Shown one piece after another: positions 9,206 through 18,149 of a stretch of DNA of 64,000 bases; position 1 is the first letter of the stretch, and every line of letters begins with the position of its first letter. Where the stretch lies: contig NZ_VIUH01000014.1 of the NCBI RefSeq assembly GCF_007993865.1, positions 61,808-125,807 on the forward strand, read 5' to 3'. The notes beneath the pieces were generated by a model. The model worked only from the letters and a program-made list of their open reading frames with translations. It was not told the origin of the DNA and made no database searches. The position numbers were made by a program, and so were the translations under genes. Origin of the DNA: Pseudomonas sp. SJZ079 (GTDB lineage: Bacteria > Pseudomonadota > Gammaproteobacteria > Pseudomonadales > Pseudomonadaceae).

Positions 9206-10657
9206 ATGAACTTGGGGACACGTAGCCATGGATTGCAGTCATGGATTGATCGCATAAACGAAGCCGAACTACCCGCGCTGGCCGCTGTGGTGCAGGATTT
9301 ACACCGGTTGGCCCAGGAAGAAAAATCCTCGGTCAAGCAGTTGGCCGATGTCTTGTTGCGCGATGCGTCATTGACCTCCAAGGTCCTGCGTGTGGCCAAC
9401 AGTGTCTATTACAACCCGTCGCAGGAAACCATCCGCACTATTTCGCGGGCCATCGTATTGATCGGTTTCGACAATGTGCGCCTGATTGGCCTGTCGGTCA
9501 GTCTGATCGATGGCTTACTGACCCGCGCTCCGCGTGAACAGTTGCAAGAGCTGTTGGCGCGCTCATTTCATGCCGCCGTCCAGGCGCGCAACCTGGCGGG
9601 CTATGTTCTCTCCAGGCATGAGGAGGAAGTGTTTATCGCGGCCTTGCTCTACCACATGGGTGAGCTGGCCTTTTGGGGCTGTGGCGGTGAGCAGACCGAC
9701 GAGTTGGCCAGTGCCCTGGAACAGCCGGGTGCGGATGCCGATGAGGCCGTGCGCGCTGTGCTTGGCACCAGTTTTCGGCAGTTGACCCAGGGCTTGGTGA
9801 AGGACTGGAACCTAGGAACCATCGTTAGTCTGGCGCATAGCGGTGTCAGCCATAATGATCCGGCGGTACTGGCTGTCAGTCTGGGTATGCAGATTGGCGA
9901 GGCAGCCTTGCAGGGCTGGGATTCTCCCGCCATGGAGCGCGTGGTCGAGCAAGTGGCAGGCTTTATCGGCGTGTCTGCCGAAGAGGCCATGCAGCAGGTG
10001 CTGGCCAGTGCCGATGAGGCGGTCAAAGTGGCCGCCACCTTCGGCGCCAGCAAGTTGTGTCGGTTGATCCCCAATACCGACCCTGAGCAGATCCGCGCGC
10101 AGCAGGAACAGCGCAAGGCGAAGCTGTTGCAACCGAACCTGCTGATTTTGCAACAGGCCCTACAAGAACTCGGCTCGATGGCGTCGCAGCGAGCGGATGT
10201 CGGGCTGATTCTCGATACGCTGCTTAACGGCTTGCACCAGGGCGCGGGCCTGGAGCGGGTTATGTTGGTGGTGCTGGCCGATGGGCAAAGCTGTTTTCGC
10301 GCCAAACGGGTAGCTGGCGAAGGCACCGAAGGCTGGCTGAACGACTTCGTGCTGCCGGTTCAGCAGCGTGAGCAGCCGCATATCTTCAGTTATGTGCTGC
10401 GCAACAAAGAGGCGTTATGGATGGGCGTGCCGGCCAGTTATAGCTTGAATGAACTGGTAACCCAGCCGATCCGCCAGCGCCTCGGGCAGGGCATGTTCTT
10501 CGTCGCCCCACTGTTGGCAGGAACCCGTGAGATCGGGGTGCTGTATGCCGACAGTCGGGTATCCGGTCGTGCGCTGAAGCACGAGCAGTTCGTCGCCTTT
10601 CAGCGCTTCACTCAGCTCACTGGGCGCTGCTTGCAAGCGCTGACCACCCGTGGCTAA
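9206..10657 (+). CDS. HDOD-domain signalling protein with C-terminal GAF-like region
   Basis: The protein has 483 residues. Residues 15-215 form an HDOD domain ('LADVLLRDASLTSKVLRVAN', 'ISRAIVLIGFDNVRLIGLS'). This domain is related to HD phosphohydrolases but lacks the metal-binding HD pair and acts in signalling. Residues 300-480 look like a GAF sensor domain ('GLERVMLVVLADGQSCFRAK', 'IGVLYADSR'). The function in this position is not established; HDOD proteins elsewhere influence motility, biofilm and c-di-GMP signalling. It is divergent from nppA1, and its stop directly abuts the convergent mltD stop with no terminator between. Confidence 0.85.
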   Translation: MNLGTRSHGLQSWIDRINEAELPALAAVVQDLHRLAQEEKSSVKQLADVLLRDASLTSKVLRVANSVYYNPSQETIRTISRAIVLIGFDNVRLIGLSVSLIDGLLTRAPREQLQELLARSFHAAVQARNLAGYVLSRHEEEVFIAALLYHMGELAFWGCGGEQTDELASALEQPGADADEAVRAVLGTSFRQLTQGLVKDWNLGTIVSLAHSGVSHNDPAVLAVSLGMQIGEAALQGWDSPAMERVVEQVAGFIGVSAEEAMQQVLASADEAVKVAATFGASKLCRLIPNTDPEQIRAQQEQRKAKLLQPNLLILQQALQELGSMASQRADVGLILDTLLNGLHQGAGLERVMLVVLADGQSCFRAKRVAGEGTEGWLNDFVLPVQQREQPHIFSYVLRNKEALWMGVPASYSLNELVTQPIRQRLGQGMFFVAPLLAGTREIGVLYADSRVSGRALKHEQFVAFQRFTQLTGRCLQALTTRG

Positions 10658-12193
10658 TCAGCGCGGCAGATAGAGCGTGAGGGTCTGTCCAGGCTTGAGG
10701 GCACTGCTGGTTTGCGGGTTCCAGCGTTGCAGGTTTTTCAACTGCACCTTGTGCCGTTTGGCGATGAGCGATAGCGAATCGCCTTTGCGCACTTTGTAAT
10801 AGCTGGTGCTTCTGCGTTCACCGTTAGCGGCGATCGGCGTGCTGCCACCGCGTAGCGCCAGGGTCTGTCCCGCGCGCAGGTGATTGCCCGAGAGCTTATT
10901 CCAGCGCCGCACATCCTTGACCGAGACCTTATGGGCCTTGGCGATCTGCCACAGGCTGTCACCGTTTTTCACCCGGTAGCTGCGGGGCGTGGATTCACCA
11001 GTGGCGACGTTCTGTGCAGCCGCTTGATTGGTTTGCGAGGGGATGCTCAGCACTTGGCCGATGCGCAAGCGATTGCTCGAGAGTTTGTTGAGGTCTTTGA
11101 GCGCATTGACCGTCAACTGATAGCGGTTAGCGATCAAATGCAGGCTATCGCCGGAGCGCACGGTGTATTGCTGCCAGTTCAGCAACTCCTGAGGCTTCAT
11201 TGCGGTGAGGGTGGCGACCAGTGTTTCAGCTTTGTCGGTCGGCACCAGCAGATGCTGTGGACCGTCCAGGGTAATGCGTTTCTTGAACGCTGGGTTGAGC
11301 TGATACAGCACGTCTTCATCGAGATCGGCGAGGGCGGCGACCCGCGACAGGTCCACGCCTCGCTTGACGGCGATCTGCTCGAAATAGGGTTCGTTGGCGA
11401 TGGGGTTGAGGCTGACGCCGTAAGCTTGCGGTGTCAGTACCACCTGCGACAGTGCCAGCAGCTTGGGCACGTAGTTTTGCGTCTCTTGCGGCAGCGACAG
11501 GTTCCAGTAGTCGGTCGGTAGGCCGAGTTTTTGGTTACGTTCGATGGCGCGGCTGACCCGGCCTTCGCCGGCATTGTAGGCGGCGAGAGCGAGTAGCCAG
11601 TCGCCGTTGAACATCTCATGCAGGCGCGACAGGTAGTTCATGGCTGCATTGGTCGACGCCATGACGTCGCGGCGGCCGTCATACCAGCTGGTCTGACGCA
11701 GGTTGAAGTAGCGGCCGGTAGAGGGAATGAACTGCCACAAACCAACGGCATTGGCTGACGAGTAGGCGAAAGGGTTGTAGGCACTTTCGATCATGGGCAG
11801 CAGCGCCAACTCCATCGGCATGCCACGCTCTTGCAGGCGCTCGACGATGTAATGGATATAGGGGCTACTGCGCTCGCCGACCTTTTCGACAAACGAGGGG
11901 TTGCTGACGAACCACAACCGCTGCTGCTCGATACGCGGGTGAATACCGATTTCATCTTGCAGTTGGTAACCGTTGCGGACCACGTCCCAGATGTCATCGG
12001 GGGTTTCGGGTGTGACACGAGTGGTCAGCCATTCGGGCTCTTGCTGCTGCTTCACAACCGGATGGGGGGCTTGAGAGCGGTCGTTTCCCGTGCTTTGACA
12101 ACCGACCAGGGCCGCACAAAACAGCACTGAAAGAGTTCGGCTGCTGAGCGACAATGCCTTTGAATTCAATATCTTGCGTATTAATAAAGGCAT
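10658..12193 (-). CDS. mltD: Membrane-bound lytic murein transglycosylase D (lipoprotein)
   Basis: MltD cleaves the glycan strands of peptidoglycan with formation of 1,6-anhydro-muramyl ends. The N-terminus carries a lipoprotein signal with lipobox 'ALVGC' (Cys32), so the enzyme should be anchored in the outer membrane. The SLT domain contains the catalytic Glu in 'MIESAYNPFAYSSANAVGLW' (about residues 137-156). Three LysM repeats for peptidoglycan binding fill the C-terminus, each beginning with a 'Y-x-V-(R/K)-x-GDSL' block. The length of 511 residues and gene order (mltD next to a divergent gloB) match P. aeruginosa. Confidence 0.95.
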   Translation of the reverse strand: MPLLIRKILNSKALSLSSRTLSVLFCAALVGCQSTGNDRSQAPHPVVKQQQEPEWLTTRVTPETPDDIWDVVRNGYQLQDEIGIHPRIEQQRLWFVSNPSFVEKVGERSSPYIHYIVERLQERGMPMELALLPMIESAYNPFAYSSANAVGLWQFIPSTGRYFNLRQTSWYDGRRDVMASTNAAMNYLSRLHEMFNGDWLLALAAYNAGEGRVSRAIERNQKLGLPTDYWNLSLPQETQNYVPKLLALSQVVLTPQAYGVSLNPIANEPYFEQIAVKRGVDLSRVAALADLDEDVLYQLNPAFKKRITLDGPQHLLVPTDKAETLVATLTAMKPQELLNWQQYTVRSGDSLHLIANRYQLTVNALKDLNKLSSNRLRIGQVLSIPSQTNQAAAQNVATGESTPRSYRVKNGDSLWQIAKAHKVSVKDVRRWNKLSGNHLRAGQTLALRGGSTPIAANGERRSTSYYKVRKGDSLSLIAKRHKVQLKNLQRWNPQTSSALKPGQTLTLYLPR

Positions 12194-12293
12194 TGGTCGG
12201 TGAGTTCTTCCCGGCGTAAAGGTCGGGGGATTCTAGGAACCGAGGCCAGGTTGGTCAAGTTTTAACCAGTCCTTTTGGGCGCTTGTCGACCTT

Positions 12294-13067
12294 TCAGAAG
12301 TTATCCTTCCAGGCCCGCAGGCCGGCAAATACCCCGCTTGGCGAGCGATTCTTGGCGCCGTCCCGTTGGTCTATTTTTTCTTTAATAGATGTTTCGGCGC
12401 TGCGCAGGAAGGGGTTGGTTGCGTGTTCCAGGGCCAGGTTGGAGGGCAGACTGATTTGTCCTGCCTCGCGCCAGGCGCTGACCTCGGCCAGGCGTTGGGC
12501 GACCTGTGGGTTGTGCGGTTCGACGGCTTGGGCAAAACGCAGGTTGCTCAAGGTGTATTCGTGGGTGCAGTAGATCAGCGTTTGTCCTGGCAGGGCCGCC
12601 AGGCGGCTCAGCGAATCGTGCATCTGCTCGGCAGTGCCTTCGAATAGGCGCCCGCAGCCCGCCGCGAACAAGGTGTCGCCACAGAACAGCCAGTGCTGTT
12701 CGGCCTGGTAATAGGCAATATGCCCCAGGGTATGCCCTGGGACTTCGATGACGCGAAAGGCATGACCGAGGACTTCGACCCGATCGCCTTCGCCGAGCGC
12801 CAAATCACGCGCGGGAATATTTTCCTTTGCCGGCCCCAGGACTCGCGCGCCTGTCGCAGTCTTGAGCTGCTCTACGCCACCGACATGATCGTGGTGGTGG
12901 TGAGTGATGAGGATATCGCTCAATTGCCAATCGGGATGCGCCGCCAGCCAGGCCTGCACGGGCGCCGCATCACCTGGGTCGACCACGGCGCAGCGGCGCC
13001 GTTCGAGGTCCTGCAGCAGCCATATATAGTTGTCGGTGAAGGCGGGGAGTGCGTCGATCTTTATCAT
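12294..13067 (-). CDS. gloB: Hydroxyacylglutathione hydrolase (glyoxalase II)
   Basis: Glyoxalase II hydrolyses S-lactoylglutathione to D-lactate and glutathione, finishing methylglyoxal detoxification in the cytoplasm. The metallo-beta-lactamase metal site '[10 protein letters not shown]' spans residues 55-64, and further ligands sit in 'HTLGHIAYY' and 'LFCGDTLF'. The start at 13067 ([10 protein letters not shown]) gives 257 residues, the usual size; the longer upstream frame adds a non-conserved 'MTRLATCM'. It is divergent from the methyltransferase gene. Confidence 0.95.
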   Translation of the reverse strand: MIKIDALPAFTDNYIWLLQDLERRRCAVVDPGDAAPVQAWLAAHPDWQLSDILITHHHHDHVGGVEQLKTATGARVLGPAKENIPARDLALGEGDRVEVLGHAFRVIEVPGHTLGHIAYYQAEQHWLFCGDTLFAAGCGRLFEGTAEQMHDSLSRLAALPGQTLIYCTHEYTLSNLRFAQAVEPHNPQVAQRLAEVSAWREAGQISLPSNLALEHATNPFLRSAETSIKEKIDQRDGAKNRSPSGVFAGLRAWKDNF

Positions 13068-13142
13068 CATGCAGGTCGCTAAGCGGGTCACAAAGGTGCA
13101 TCTTAGGCCTCATTGGCACTGACGGCTATGCAGGTAACTCTT

Positions 13143-13901
13143 ATGTATGATCATCCGTTCGCCCAAGCCGATGGCGACTGGCTCAACTTGATTGCAGCCG
13201 CGCGCGGTTGGTTCAATGGTCCGCAGGGGCGCTTGTTGCTTGGCGAAGAACAGCGTCTGCTGGAGAGCGAACTGGCACGTTTTTTCGGCGGCTATCTGCT
13301 GCACTACGGGCCCTCCAACCAAGATGCGCCGGATGCCGTGCAGATTCAGCGCAGCGTGCGCGTCGGCGCCCCCTTCAGCGGCGTGGAGATTGTCTGCGAG
13401 GAACAGGCCTGGCCGCTGACCGAGTCCGCCGCCGATGTCGTGCTGCTGCAGCACGGCCTCGATTTCAGCCTGTCCCCGCACGGCTTGCTGCGCGAAGCGG
13501 CGCGCAGCGTGCGCCCGGGAGGGCATCTGTTGGTGGTCGGCATCAACCCGATGAGTGCCTGGGGCGTGCGTCATCTGTTCGCCCGCGATGCCTTGCGCCA
13601 GGCGCGTTGTATCGCGCCCAACCGCGTCTGTGACTGGCTCGACCTGCTGGGTTTCGCGCTGGAGAAACGCCGCTTCGGATGCTATCGTCCGCCGCTTGCT
13701 TCCACTGCTTGGCAGGCGCGTCTGGCCCCTCTGGAGGCCTGGGGCGGTGCTTGGCAATCGCCAGGTGGCGGCTTCTACCTGTTGGTGGCGCGCAAACTGG
13801 TGATCGGCCTGCGCCCTCTGCGTCAGGCCCGGCGCGAGCCCACGGGCAAACTGGTGCCCATGCCGGTCGCCAAGGTCAGCCGACGAAACGCCGAGCGGTA
13901 A
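13143..13901 (+). CDS. Class I SAM-dependent methyltransferase (unknown substrate)
   Basis: The protein has 252 residues with a methyltransferase type-11 fold. 'LTESAADVVLLQHGLDFS' and 'LREAARSVRPGGHLLVVGIN' correspond to the post-motif I and motif II/III regions, while the N-terminal glycine-rich motif I is weak. The same gene lies between gloB and rnhA in P. aeruginosa. The substrate is unknown. The start is uncertain: ATG codons at 13128 and 13143 are both possible; I prefer 13143 (MYDHPFAQADGDW) because an AGGT element lies 8-10 bases upstream. The C-terminus is rich in arginine and proline. Confidence 0.85.
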   Translation: MYDHPFAQADGDWLNLIAAARGWFNGPQGRLLLGEEQRLLESELARFFGGYLLHYGPSNQDAPDAVQIQRSVRVGAPFSGVEIVCEEQAWPLTESAADVVLLQHGLDFSLSPHGLLREAARSVRPGGHLLVVGINPMSAWGVRHLFARDALRQARCIAPNRVCDWLDLLGFALEKRRFGCYRPPLASTAWQARLAPLEAWGGAWQSPGGGFYLLVARKLVIGLRPLRQARREPTGKLVPMPVAKVSRRNAER

Positions 13902-13942
13902 ATTGAGCCTAGCGGCAGAATTAATTGAGAGACAGGCTCTGC

Positions 13943-14395
13943 ATGAGTGATCAAATCGAGATCTATACCGATGGCGCCTGCAAGGGCAATCCCGGCGTCG
14001 GTGGCTGGGGCGCGTTGCTGATTTTCAAAGGCGTGAAAAAAGAACTGTGGGGTGGCGAGGCCGAGACCACCAACAACCGCATGGAGTTGACCGCGGCGAT
14101 CCGGGCTCTGGCCGAATTGAAGCGGGCCTGCGATGTGCTGCTGGTGACCGACTCGCAGTACGTCATGCAGGGTATCCAGGACTGGATGCCCAACTGGAAA
14201 AAGCGTGGCTGGAAAACTGCGGCCAAGCAGCCGGTGAAGAACGCCGATCTCTGGCAGCAGCTGGATGAACAGGTGAATCGTCACACGGTGACCTGGAAGT
14301 GGGTGCGCGGGCATACCGGGCATCCCGGCAACGAGCACGCCGACCAACTGGCCAACCGCGGTGTCGATGAAGTGAGGGCAATGAAGCATGCGTAG
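13943..14395 (+). CDS. rnhA: Ribonuclease HI
   Basis: RNase HI degrades RNA in RNA-DNA hybrids during replication and R-loop removal. In the 150-residue protein starting at 13943 ([11 protein letters not shown]) the catalytic residues Asp10, Glu48, Asp70 and Asp134 and the auxiliary His124 sit at the same positions as in E. coli RNase HI. The basic handle region '[16 protein letters not shown]' is present. It overlaps dnaQ by 8 bases, so the two replication genes are translationally linked. Confidence 0.97.
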   Translation: MSDQIEIYTDGACKGNPGVGGWGALLIFKGVKKELWGGEAETTNNRMELTAAIRALAELKRACDVLLVTDSQYVMQGIQDWMPNWKKRGWKTAAKQPVKNADLWQQLDEQVNRHTVTWKWVRGHTGHPGNEHADQLANRGVDEVRAMKHA

Positions 14396-15128
14396 CGTGG
14401 TACTGGACACCGAAACTACCGGCATGCCGGTTACCGATGGCCACCGGATCATCGAGATCGGCTGTGTCGAGCTGATGGGGCGACGCCTGACCGGGCGCCA
14501 CTATCACGTCTACCTGCAGCCCGATCGCGAGATTGACGAGGGGGCCATCGCGGTTCACGGCATCACCAACGAGTATTTGCAGGACAAGCCGCGTTTCAAG
14601 GAGGCGGCCGATGAGTTCTTCGAGTTCATCAAGGGCGCGCAGCTGATCATTCACAACGCGGCGTTCGACGTTGGCTTCATCAACAACGAATTCGTTCTGC
14701 TGGGTCAGCAGGACCGCGCCGACCTCAGCGAACACTGCTCGATTCTCGACACCTTGCTGCTGGCCCGTGGACGTCATCCGGGCCAGCGCAACAACCTCGA
14801 TGCACTGTGCAAGCGCTATGGCGTCGACAACTCGGGGCGCGATCTGCACGGCGCCTTGCTCGATGCCGAGATTCTCGCCGACGTCTACCTGGCCATGACC
14901 GGTGGTCAGACCCATCTGTCCCTGGCCGGCGATGGTTCTGAAGGCGATGGCAATGCCCAGCAACCCAGTGCGATCCGCCGCTTGCCGGCCGAACGTCAGC
15001 GGACCCGGGTGATACACGCCAGTGCCGCGGAGCTGGCCGAACATGCCGCCCGTTTGGCGGTGATCGAAAAGTCCGCCGGTGCACCGCCGTTATGGCTGCA
15101 GTTGGAGCAGGCCAAGCTCGAGATCTGA
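14388..15128 (+). CDS. dnaQ: DNA polymerase III epsilon subunit (3'-5' proofreading exonuclease)
   Basis: DnaQ is the proofreading exonuclease of the replicative polymerase core. Exo I is '[10 protein letters not shown]' with Asp7 and Glu9, Exo II is '[12 protein letters not shown]', and Exo III epsilon is '[16 protein letters not shown]' with the general-base His. A C-terminal tail of about 60 residues carries the polymerase-binding region. The 246-residue length is normal. It starts inside the end of rnhA, and a strong terminator follows. Confidence 0.97.
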   Translation: MRSVVLDTETTGMPVTDGHRIIEIGCVELMGRRLTGRHYHVYLQPDREIDEGAIAVHGITNEYLQDKPRFKEAADEFFEFIKGAQLIIHNAAFDVGFINNEFVLLGQQDRADLSEHCSILDTLLLARGRHPGQRNNLDALCKRYGVDNSGRDLHGALLDAEILADVYLAMTGGQTHLSLAGDGSEGDGNAQQPSAIRRLPAERQRTRVIHASAAELAEHAARLAVIEKSAGAPPLWLQLEQAKLEI

Positions 15129-15163
15129 GGGGCGCGGCGATAGGCGCCTCCATCTCCGCACAG

Positions 15164-15205
15164 ACAAACGCCCAGACGCTGCAAGGCGCCTGGGCGTTTG
15201 TTCAA
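15164..15205 (+). terminator. Rho-independent terminator after rnhA-dnaQ
   Basis: The arms ACAAACGCCCAG and CTGGGCGTTTGT are perfect complements with a 14-nt loop, followed by T-rich sequence. The hairpin lies 36 bp past the dnaQ stop. Confidence 0.8.
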
Positions 15206-15229
15206 GTGATGCCTGGAAGTGGCCATGTG

Positions 15230-15259
15230 CCCCTCTGTCTGATTAATCAGGCAGAGGGG
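15230..15259 (-). terminator. Hairpin downstream of amaB
   Basis: The arms CCCCTCTG and CAGAGGGG enclose a loop that itself pairs as CTGATTAATCAG. It lies 26 bp beyond the amaB stop on the minus strand. No T-run follows, so it may stabilise the mRNA end rather than terminate. Confidence 0.5.
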
Positions 15260-15285
15260 CTTGGCTCACTCATGCATCGACGACT

Positions 15286-16776
15286 TCAGTCGAATACGAT
15301 GCCCTGCGCCAGCGGCAGCTCGCGGGAGTAGTTGACTGTGTTGGTCTGCCGACGCATGTAGGCCTTCCAGGCGTCGGAGCCGGACTCGCGTCCGCCGCCA
15401 GTTTCCTTCTCGCCGCCGAAGGCACCACCGATTTCCGCTCCGTTGGTGCCGATGTTGACGTTGGCGATGCCGCAATCGCTACCGGCGGCACTCTGGAACT
15501 GCTCGGCCTCGCGCAGGTCGGTGGTGAACACGCAGGACGACAACCCCTGGGGTACTTCGTTGTTCAGGTGCAGCGCCTGATCGAAGTCCTGGTAGCTGAT
15601 CACGTAGAGGATCGGCGCGAAGGTTTCGTGGCGTACCACTTCGCTCTGGCCGGGCATCTCGACGATGGCCGGGGCGACGTAATAGGCATTCGGGAACTGC
15701 TCGGCCAGTTGGCGCTCGCCGCCGAACACCTGGCCGCCTTCCTTGCGTGCTTGGCTCAGGGCGCCCTGCATAGCTTCATAGGCGTGCTGATCGATCAGCG
15801 GACCAACCAGGTTGCCTTCCAGCGGATGGCCGATGCGCACCTTGGCGTAGGCCACCTTGAGGCGGGCGATGATTTCGTCCTTCACCGACTCGTGAGCGAT
15901 CAGCCGGCGCAGGGTGGTGCAGCGTTGTCCGGCGGTACCGACCGCGCCGAACAGGATGGCGCGCACGGCCATGTCCAGGTCCGCGCTGGGGGTGAGGATC
16001 ATGGCGTTGTTGCCACCCAGTTCGAGGATGCTGCGGCCGAAGCGCGCGGCTACTCGCGGACCGACTTCGCGGCCCATACGGGTACTGCCGGTGGCACTGA
16101 TCAGGGCGACGCGCGGGTCGTCGACCAGGGCTTCACCGGCGTCACGGTCGCCGATGATCAACTGGCTGAGGCCCTCGGGGGCATCGCCGAAGGCTTGCAG
16201 CGCCTGTTCGAACAGGGCCTGGCAGGCGAGGGCGGTCAATGGTGTCTTTTCCGACGGTTTCCAGATCACTGCATCGCCGCAGACCAGTGCCAGGGTGGTG
16301 TTCCAGGCCCAGACCGCGACCGGGAAGTTGAAGGCACTGATCACCCCGACCACGCCCAGCGGCTGCCAGGTCTCGCGCATATGGTGGCCAGGACGCTCGG
16401 AGGCGATGGTCAGACCATAGAGCTGGCGCGACAGGCCGACCGCGAAATCGCAGATGTCGATCATTTCCTGTACTTCGCCCAGGCCTTCCTGAGTAATCTT
16501 GCCGGCTTCCCAGGACACCAGCTCGCCGAGGTCGGCCTTGTGCTTGCGCAGTACTTCGCCGAACAGGCGGATCAGCTCACCGCGACGCGGGGCCGGAACC
16601 GTGCGCCAGGCGTGAAAGGCCTGCTCGGCGCGTTGGATTTTCGCCTGCACTGCCGCTCGATCTTCCAGGGTGACCGAAGCAATTTGACTGCCGTCGATGG
16701 GGGTGTGAACCGGGTAGTTACCACTCTCTACGGCCTGGGCGTTAACCCCGAGGCGACTCAGAAGTCCGTCAACCAT
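15286..16776 (-). CDS. amaB: Piperideine-6-carboxylate / 2-aminoadipate semialdehyde dehydrogenase AmaB
   Basis: AmaB oxidises 2-aminoadipate 6-semialdehyde (in equilibrium with cyclic piperideine-6-carboxylate) to 2-aminoadipate in lysine catabolism. It belongs to the ALDH7/antiquitin branch: the 496-residue protein has 'LELGGNNAMIL' with Glu252, and nucleophile Cys286 in 'GQRCTTLRR'. 'SAFNFPVAVWAWN' and the 'GGEKETGGGRESGSDAWK' C-terminal block are typical of the branch. I start at 16776 (MVDGLLSRLG), preceded by GGAGAGG; the upstream frame to 16890 lacks conservation. It is divergent from a LysR gene as in P. putida, where amaB, lysR and hglS are also clustered. Confidence 0.92.
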   Translation of the reverse strand: MVDGLLSRLGVNAQAVESGNYPVHTPIDGSQIASVTLEDRAAVQAKIQRAEQAFHAWRTVPAPRRGELIRLFGEVLRKHKADLGELVSWEAGKITQEGLGEVQEMIDICDFAVGLSRQLYGLTIASERPGHHMRETWQPLGVVGVISAFNFPVAVWAWNTTLALVCGDAVIWKPSEKTPLTALACQALFEQALQAFGDAPEGLSQLIIGDRDAGEALVDDPRVALISATGSTRMGREVGPRVAARFGRSILELGGNNAMILTPSADLDMAVRAILFGAVGTAGQRCTTLRRLIAHESVKDEIIARLKVAYAKVRIGHPLEGNLVGPLIDQHAYEAMQGALSQARKEGGQVFGGERQLAEQFPNAYYVAPAIVEMPGQSEVVRHETFAPILYVISYQDFDQALHLNNEVPQGLSSCVFTTDLREAEQFQSAAGSDCGIANVNIGTNGAEIGGAFGGEKETGGGRESGSDAWKAYMRRQTNTVNYSRELPLAQGIVFD

Positions 16777-16986
16777 GGTCCTCTCCTGTTTCTGCTGGTG
16801 GTTGAAATAATCATCCGGATCAGTATTAATCCTCTGGCTGGCGTGCAGCAAGCGAGCATTATTCGCCATGTCATTCCTTCGATTCATCAAATCGTGGCCA
16901 GTGAGCCTGTGGTCGAGGTCGATTTCTACAACCTGTGACCCGGCTATTAGCTAGTTAAGCGCTTCTTAGCCTCTGTGAGATTGTTC
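16777..16986. promoter_or_regulatory. Divergent amaB/lysR promoter region
   Basis: This 210-bp gap between two divergent starts is the expected place for the LysR operator and both promoters. It is AT-richer than its neighbours. I cannot point to a single convincing T-N11-A operator by eye, so only the regional assignment is made, on the basis of the usual LysR arrangement. Confidence 0.45.
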
Positions 16987-17892
16987 ATGTCAAAACGCCT
17001 GATGCCCTCGATGACCGCCCTGCAATGCTTCGAGGCGGTGGCCCGTCATCTGAGCTTTACCCGTGCCGCCGAAGAGCTGTTTCTGACCCAGAGCGCGGTG
17101 AGCAAACAGGTCGCGCAACTGGAGGAAATGCTCCAGCACCTGCTGTTCCGCCGCATTCGTCGGCGCCTGCAGTTGACCCCGGCCGGCTCGCTGTACCTGA
17201 CCGAGGTGAACAAGATCCTCAAGCAGGTGGAGATGTCCACTCACTACATCCTCTCCTACGGCGGCGAAACCGAGGTGCTCAAGGTCGCCACCCAGCCCAC
17301 CTTCGGCGCGCGCTGGTTGATTCCGCACCTCAAGGGCTTCGGCGCGGCTAACCCAAATATCCATCTGGATATACGCAACGAACTGGAGCCCTTCGACCTG
17401 GTCCAGGCGCGGGCCGACGTGGTGTTCTTCTTCGGCCAGGGCACCTGGCCGGGGGCCGAGTGCATCGAGCTGTTCGGCGAGCAGATGGTGCCGGTCTGCG
17501 CCCCGGACATTCTGCCGCCAACGCCGCTGGAGAGTGCCCTGCAACTGAGCGACAGGGTCTTGTTGCAGTGCGCCTCACGGCCTGCGGCCTGGCATGAGTG
17601 GTTCGAGGGGCTGGGGCTGCAGACCGAACGCAGCTACCACGGTCCGCGCTTCGAAACCTTCTATATGTGCATCCGCGCCGCCCAGTCCGGCTGTGGGGTG
17701 GCGCTGGTGCCACGCTTTCTGGTGGAGGACGAACTGGCCGAAGGCAAGTTGGTGATTCCCTGGGACCACCCGATGCCCAGCGCCGGTGCGCATTTTTTGG
17801 CCTACGCCGAGCATGCCGCCGAGGTGCCGAAGATTCGTAATTTCGTGAAGTGGATCGAGGGCCAGGTCAGGCTGGAACGGGGCTCGGCCTGA
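16987..17892 (+). CDS. LysR-family transcriptional regulator, divergent to amaB
   Basis: The protein has 301 residues. An N-terminal winged HTH ('LSFTRAAEELFLTQSAVSKQ', about residues 24-43) is followed by a periplasmic-binding-like effector domain from about residue 95. The start at 16987 (MSKRLMPSM) is preferred over a GTG four codons upstream. P. putida has a close counterpart between amaB and hglS, so it probably controls lysine/2-aminoadipate catabolism, with an intermediate of the pathway as inducer. Target and effector are inferred from context only. Confidence 0.88.
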   Translation: MSKRLMPSMTALQCFEAVARHLSFTRAAEELFLTQSAVSKQVAQLEEMLQHLLFRRIRRRLQLTPAGSLYLTEVNKILKQVEMSTHYILSYGGETEVLKVATQPTFGARWLIPHLKGFGAANPNIHLDIRNELEPFDLVQARADVVFFFGQGTWPGAECIELFGEQMVPVCAPDILPPTPLESALQLSDRVLLQCASRPAAWHEWFEGLGLQTERSYHGPRFETFYMCIRAAQSGCGVALVPRFLVEDELAEGKLVIPWDHPMPSAGAHFLAYAEHAAEVPKIRNFVKWIEGQVRLERGSA

Positions 17893-18149
17893 GCGGATGA
17901 CACCGGTCCGGGCGATTGAGTCAGGATCGGTGCGCGTCAGTCTATTCAGATGGGCCGCGTCGGCGAATCAAGTAAGACGGAAAAAAAGGAATAAAAGGCG
18001 CGTTTTTTTTCGTTTGTCACCCAGCTTCATCTCTCGCTTTCATAGTGCCTCAGTCAATCAGGCCCAGAGAGCTCCGCCATGCCCGCACGCGAGATTGCAT
18101 CCCGACGTTCCTCTAAGCTCCGTCAGCTACCCGCACAGAGGGCCTGCGC

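Noticed and set aside
15568..16938. 456-codon open frame opposite amaB
   Set aside because: Antisense shadow; amaB has a full ALDH7 motif set.
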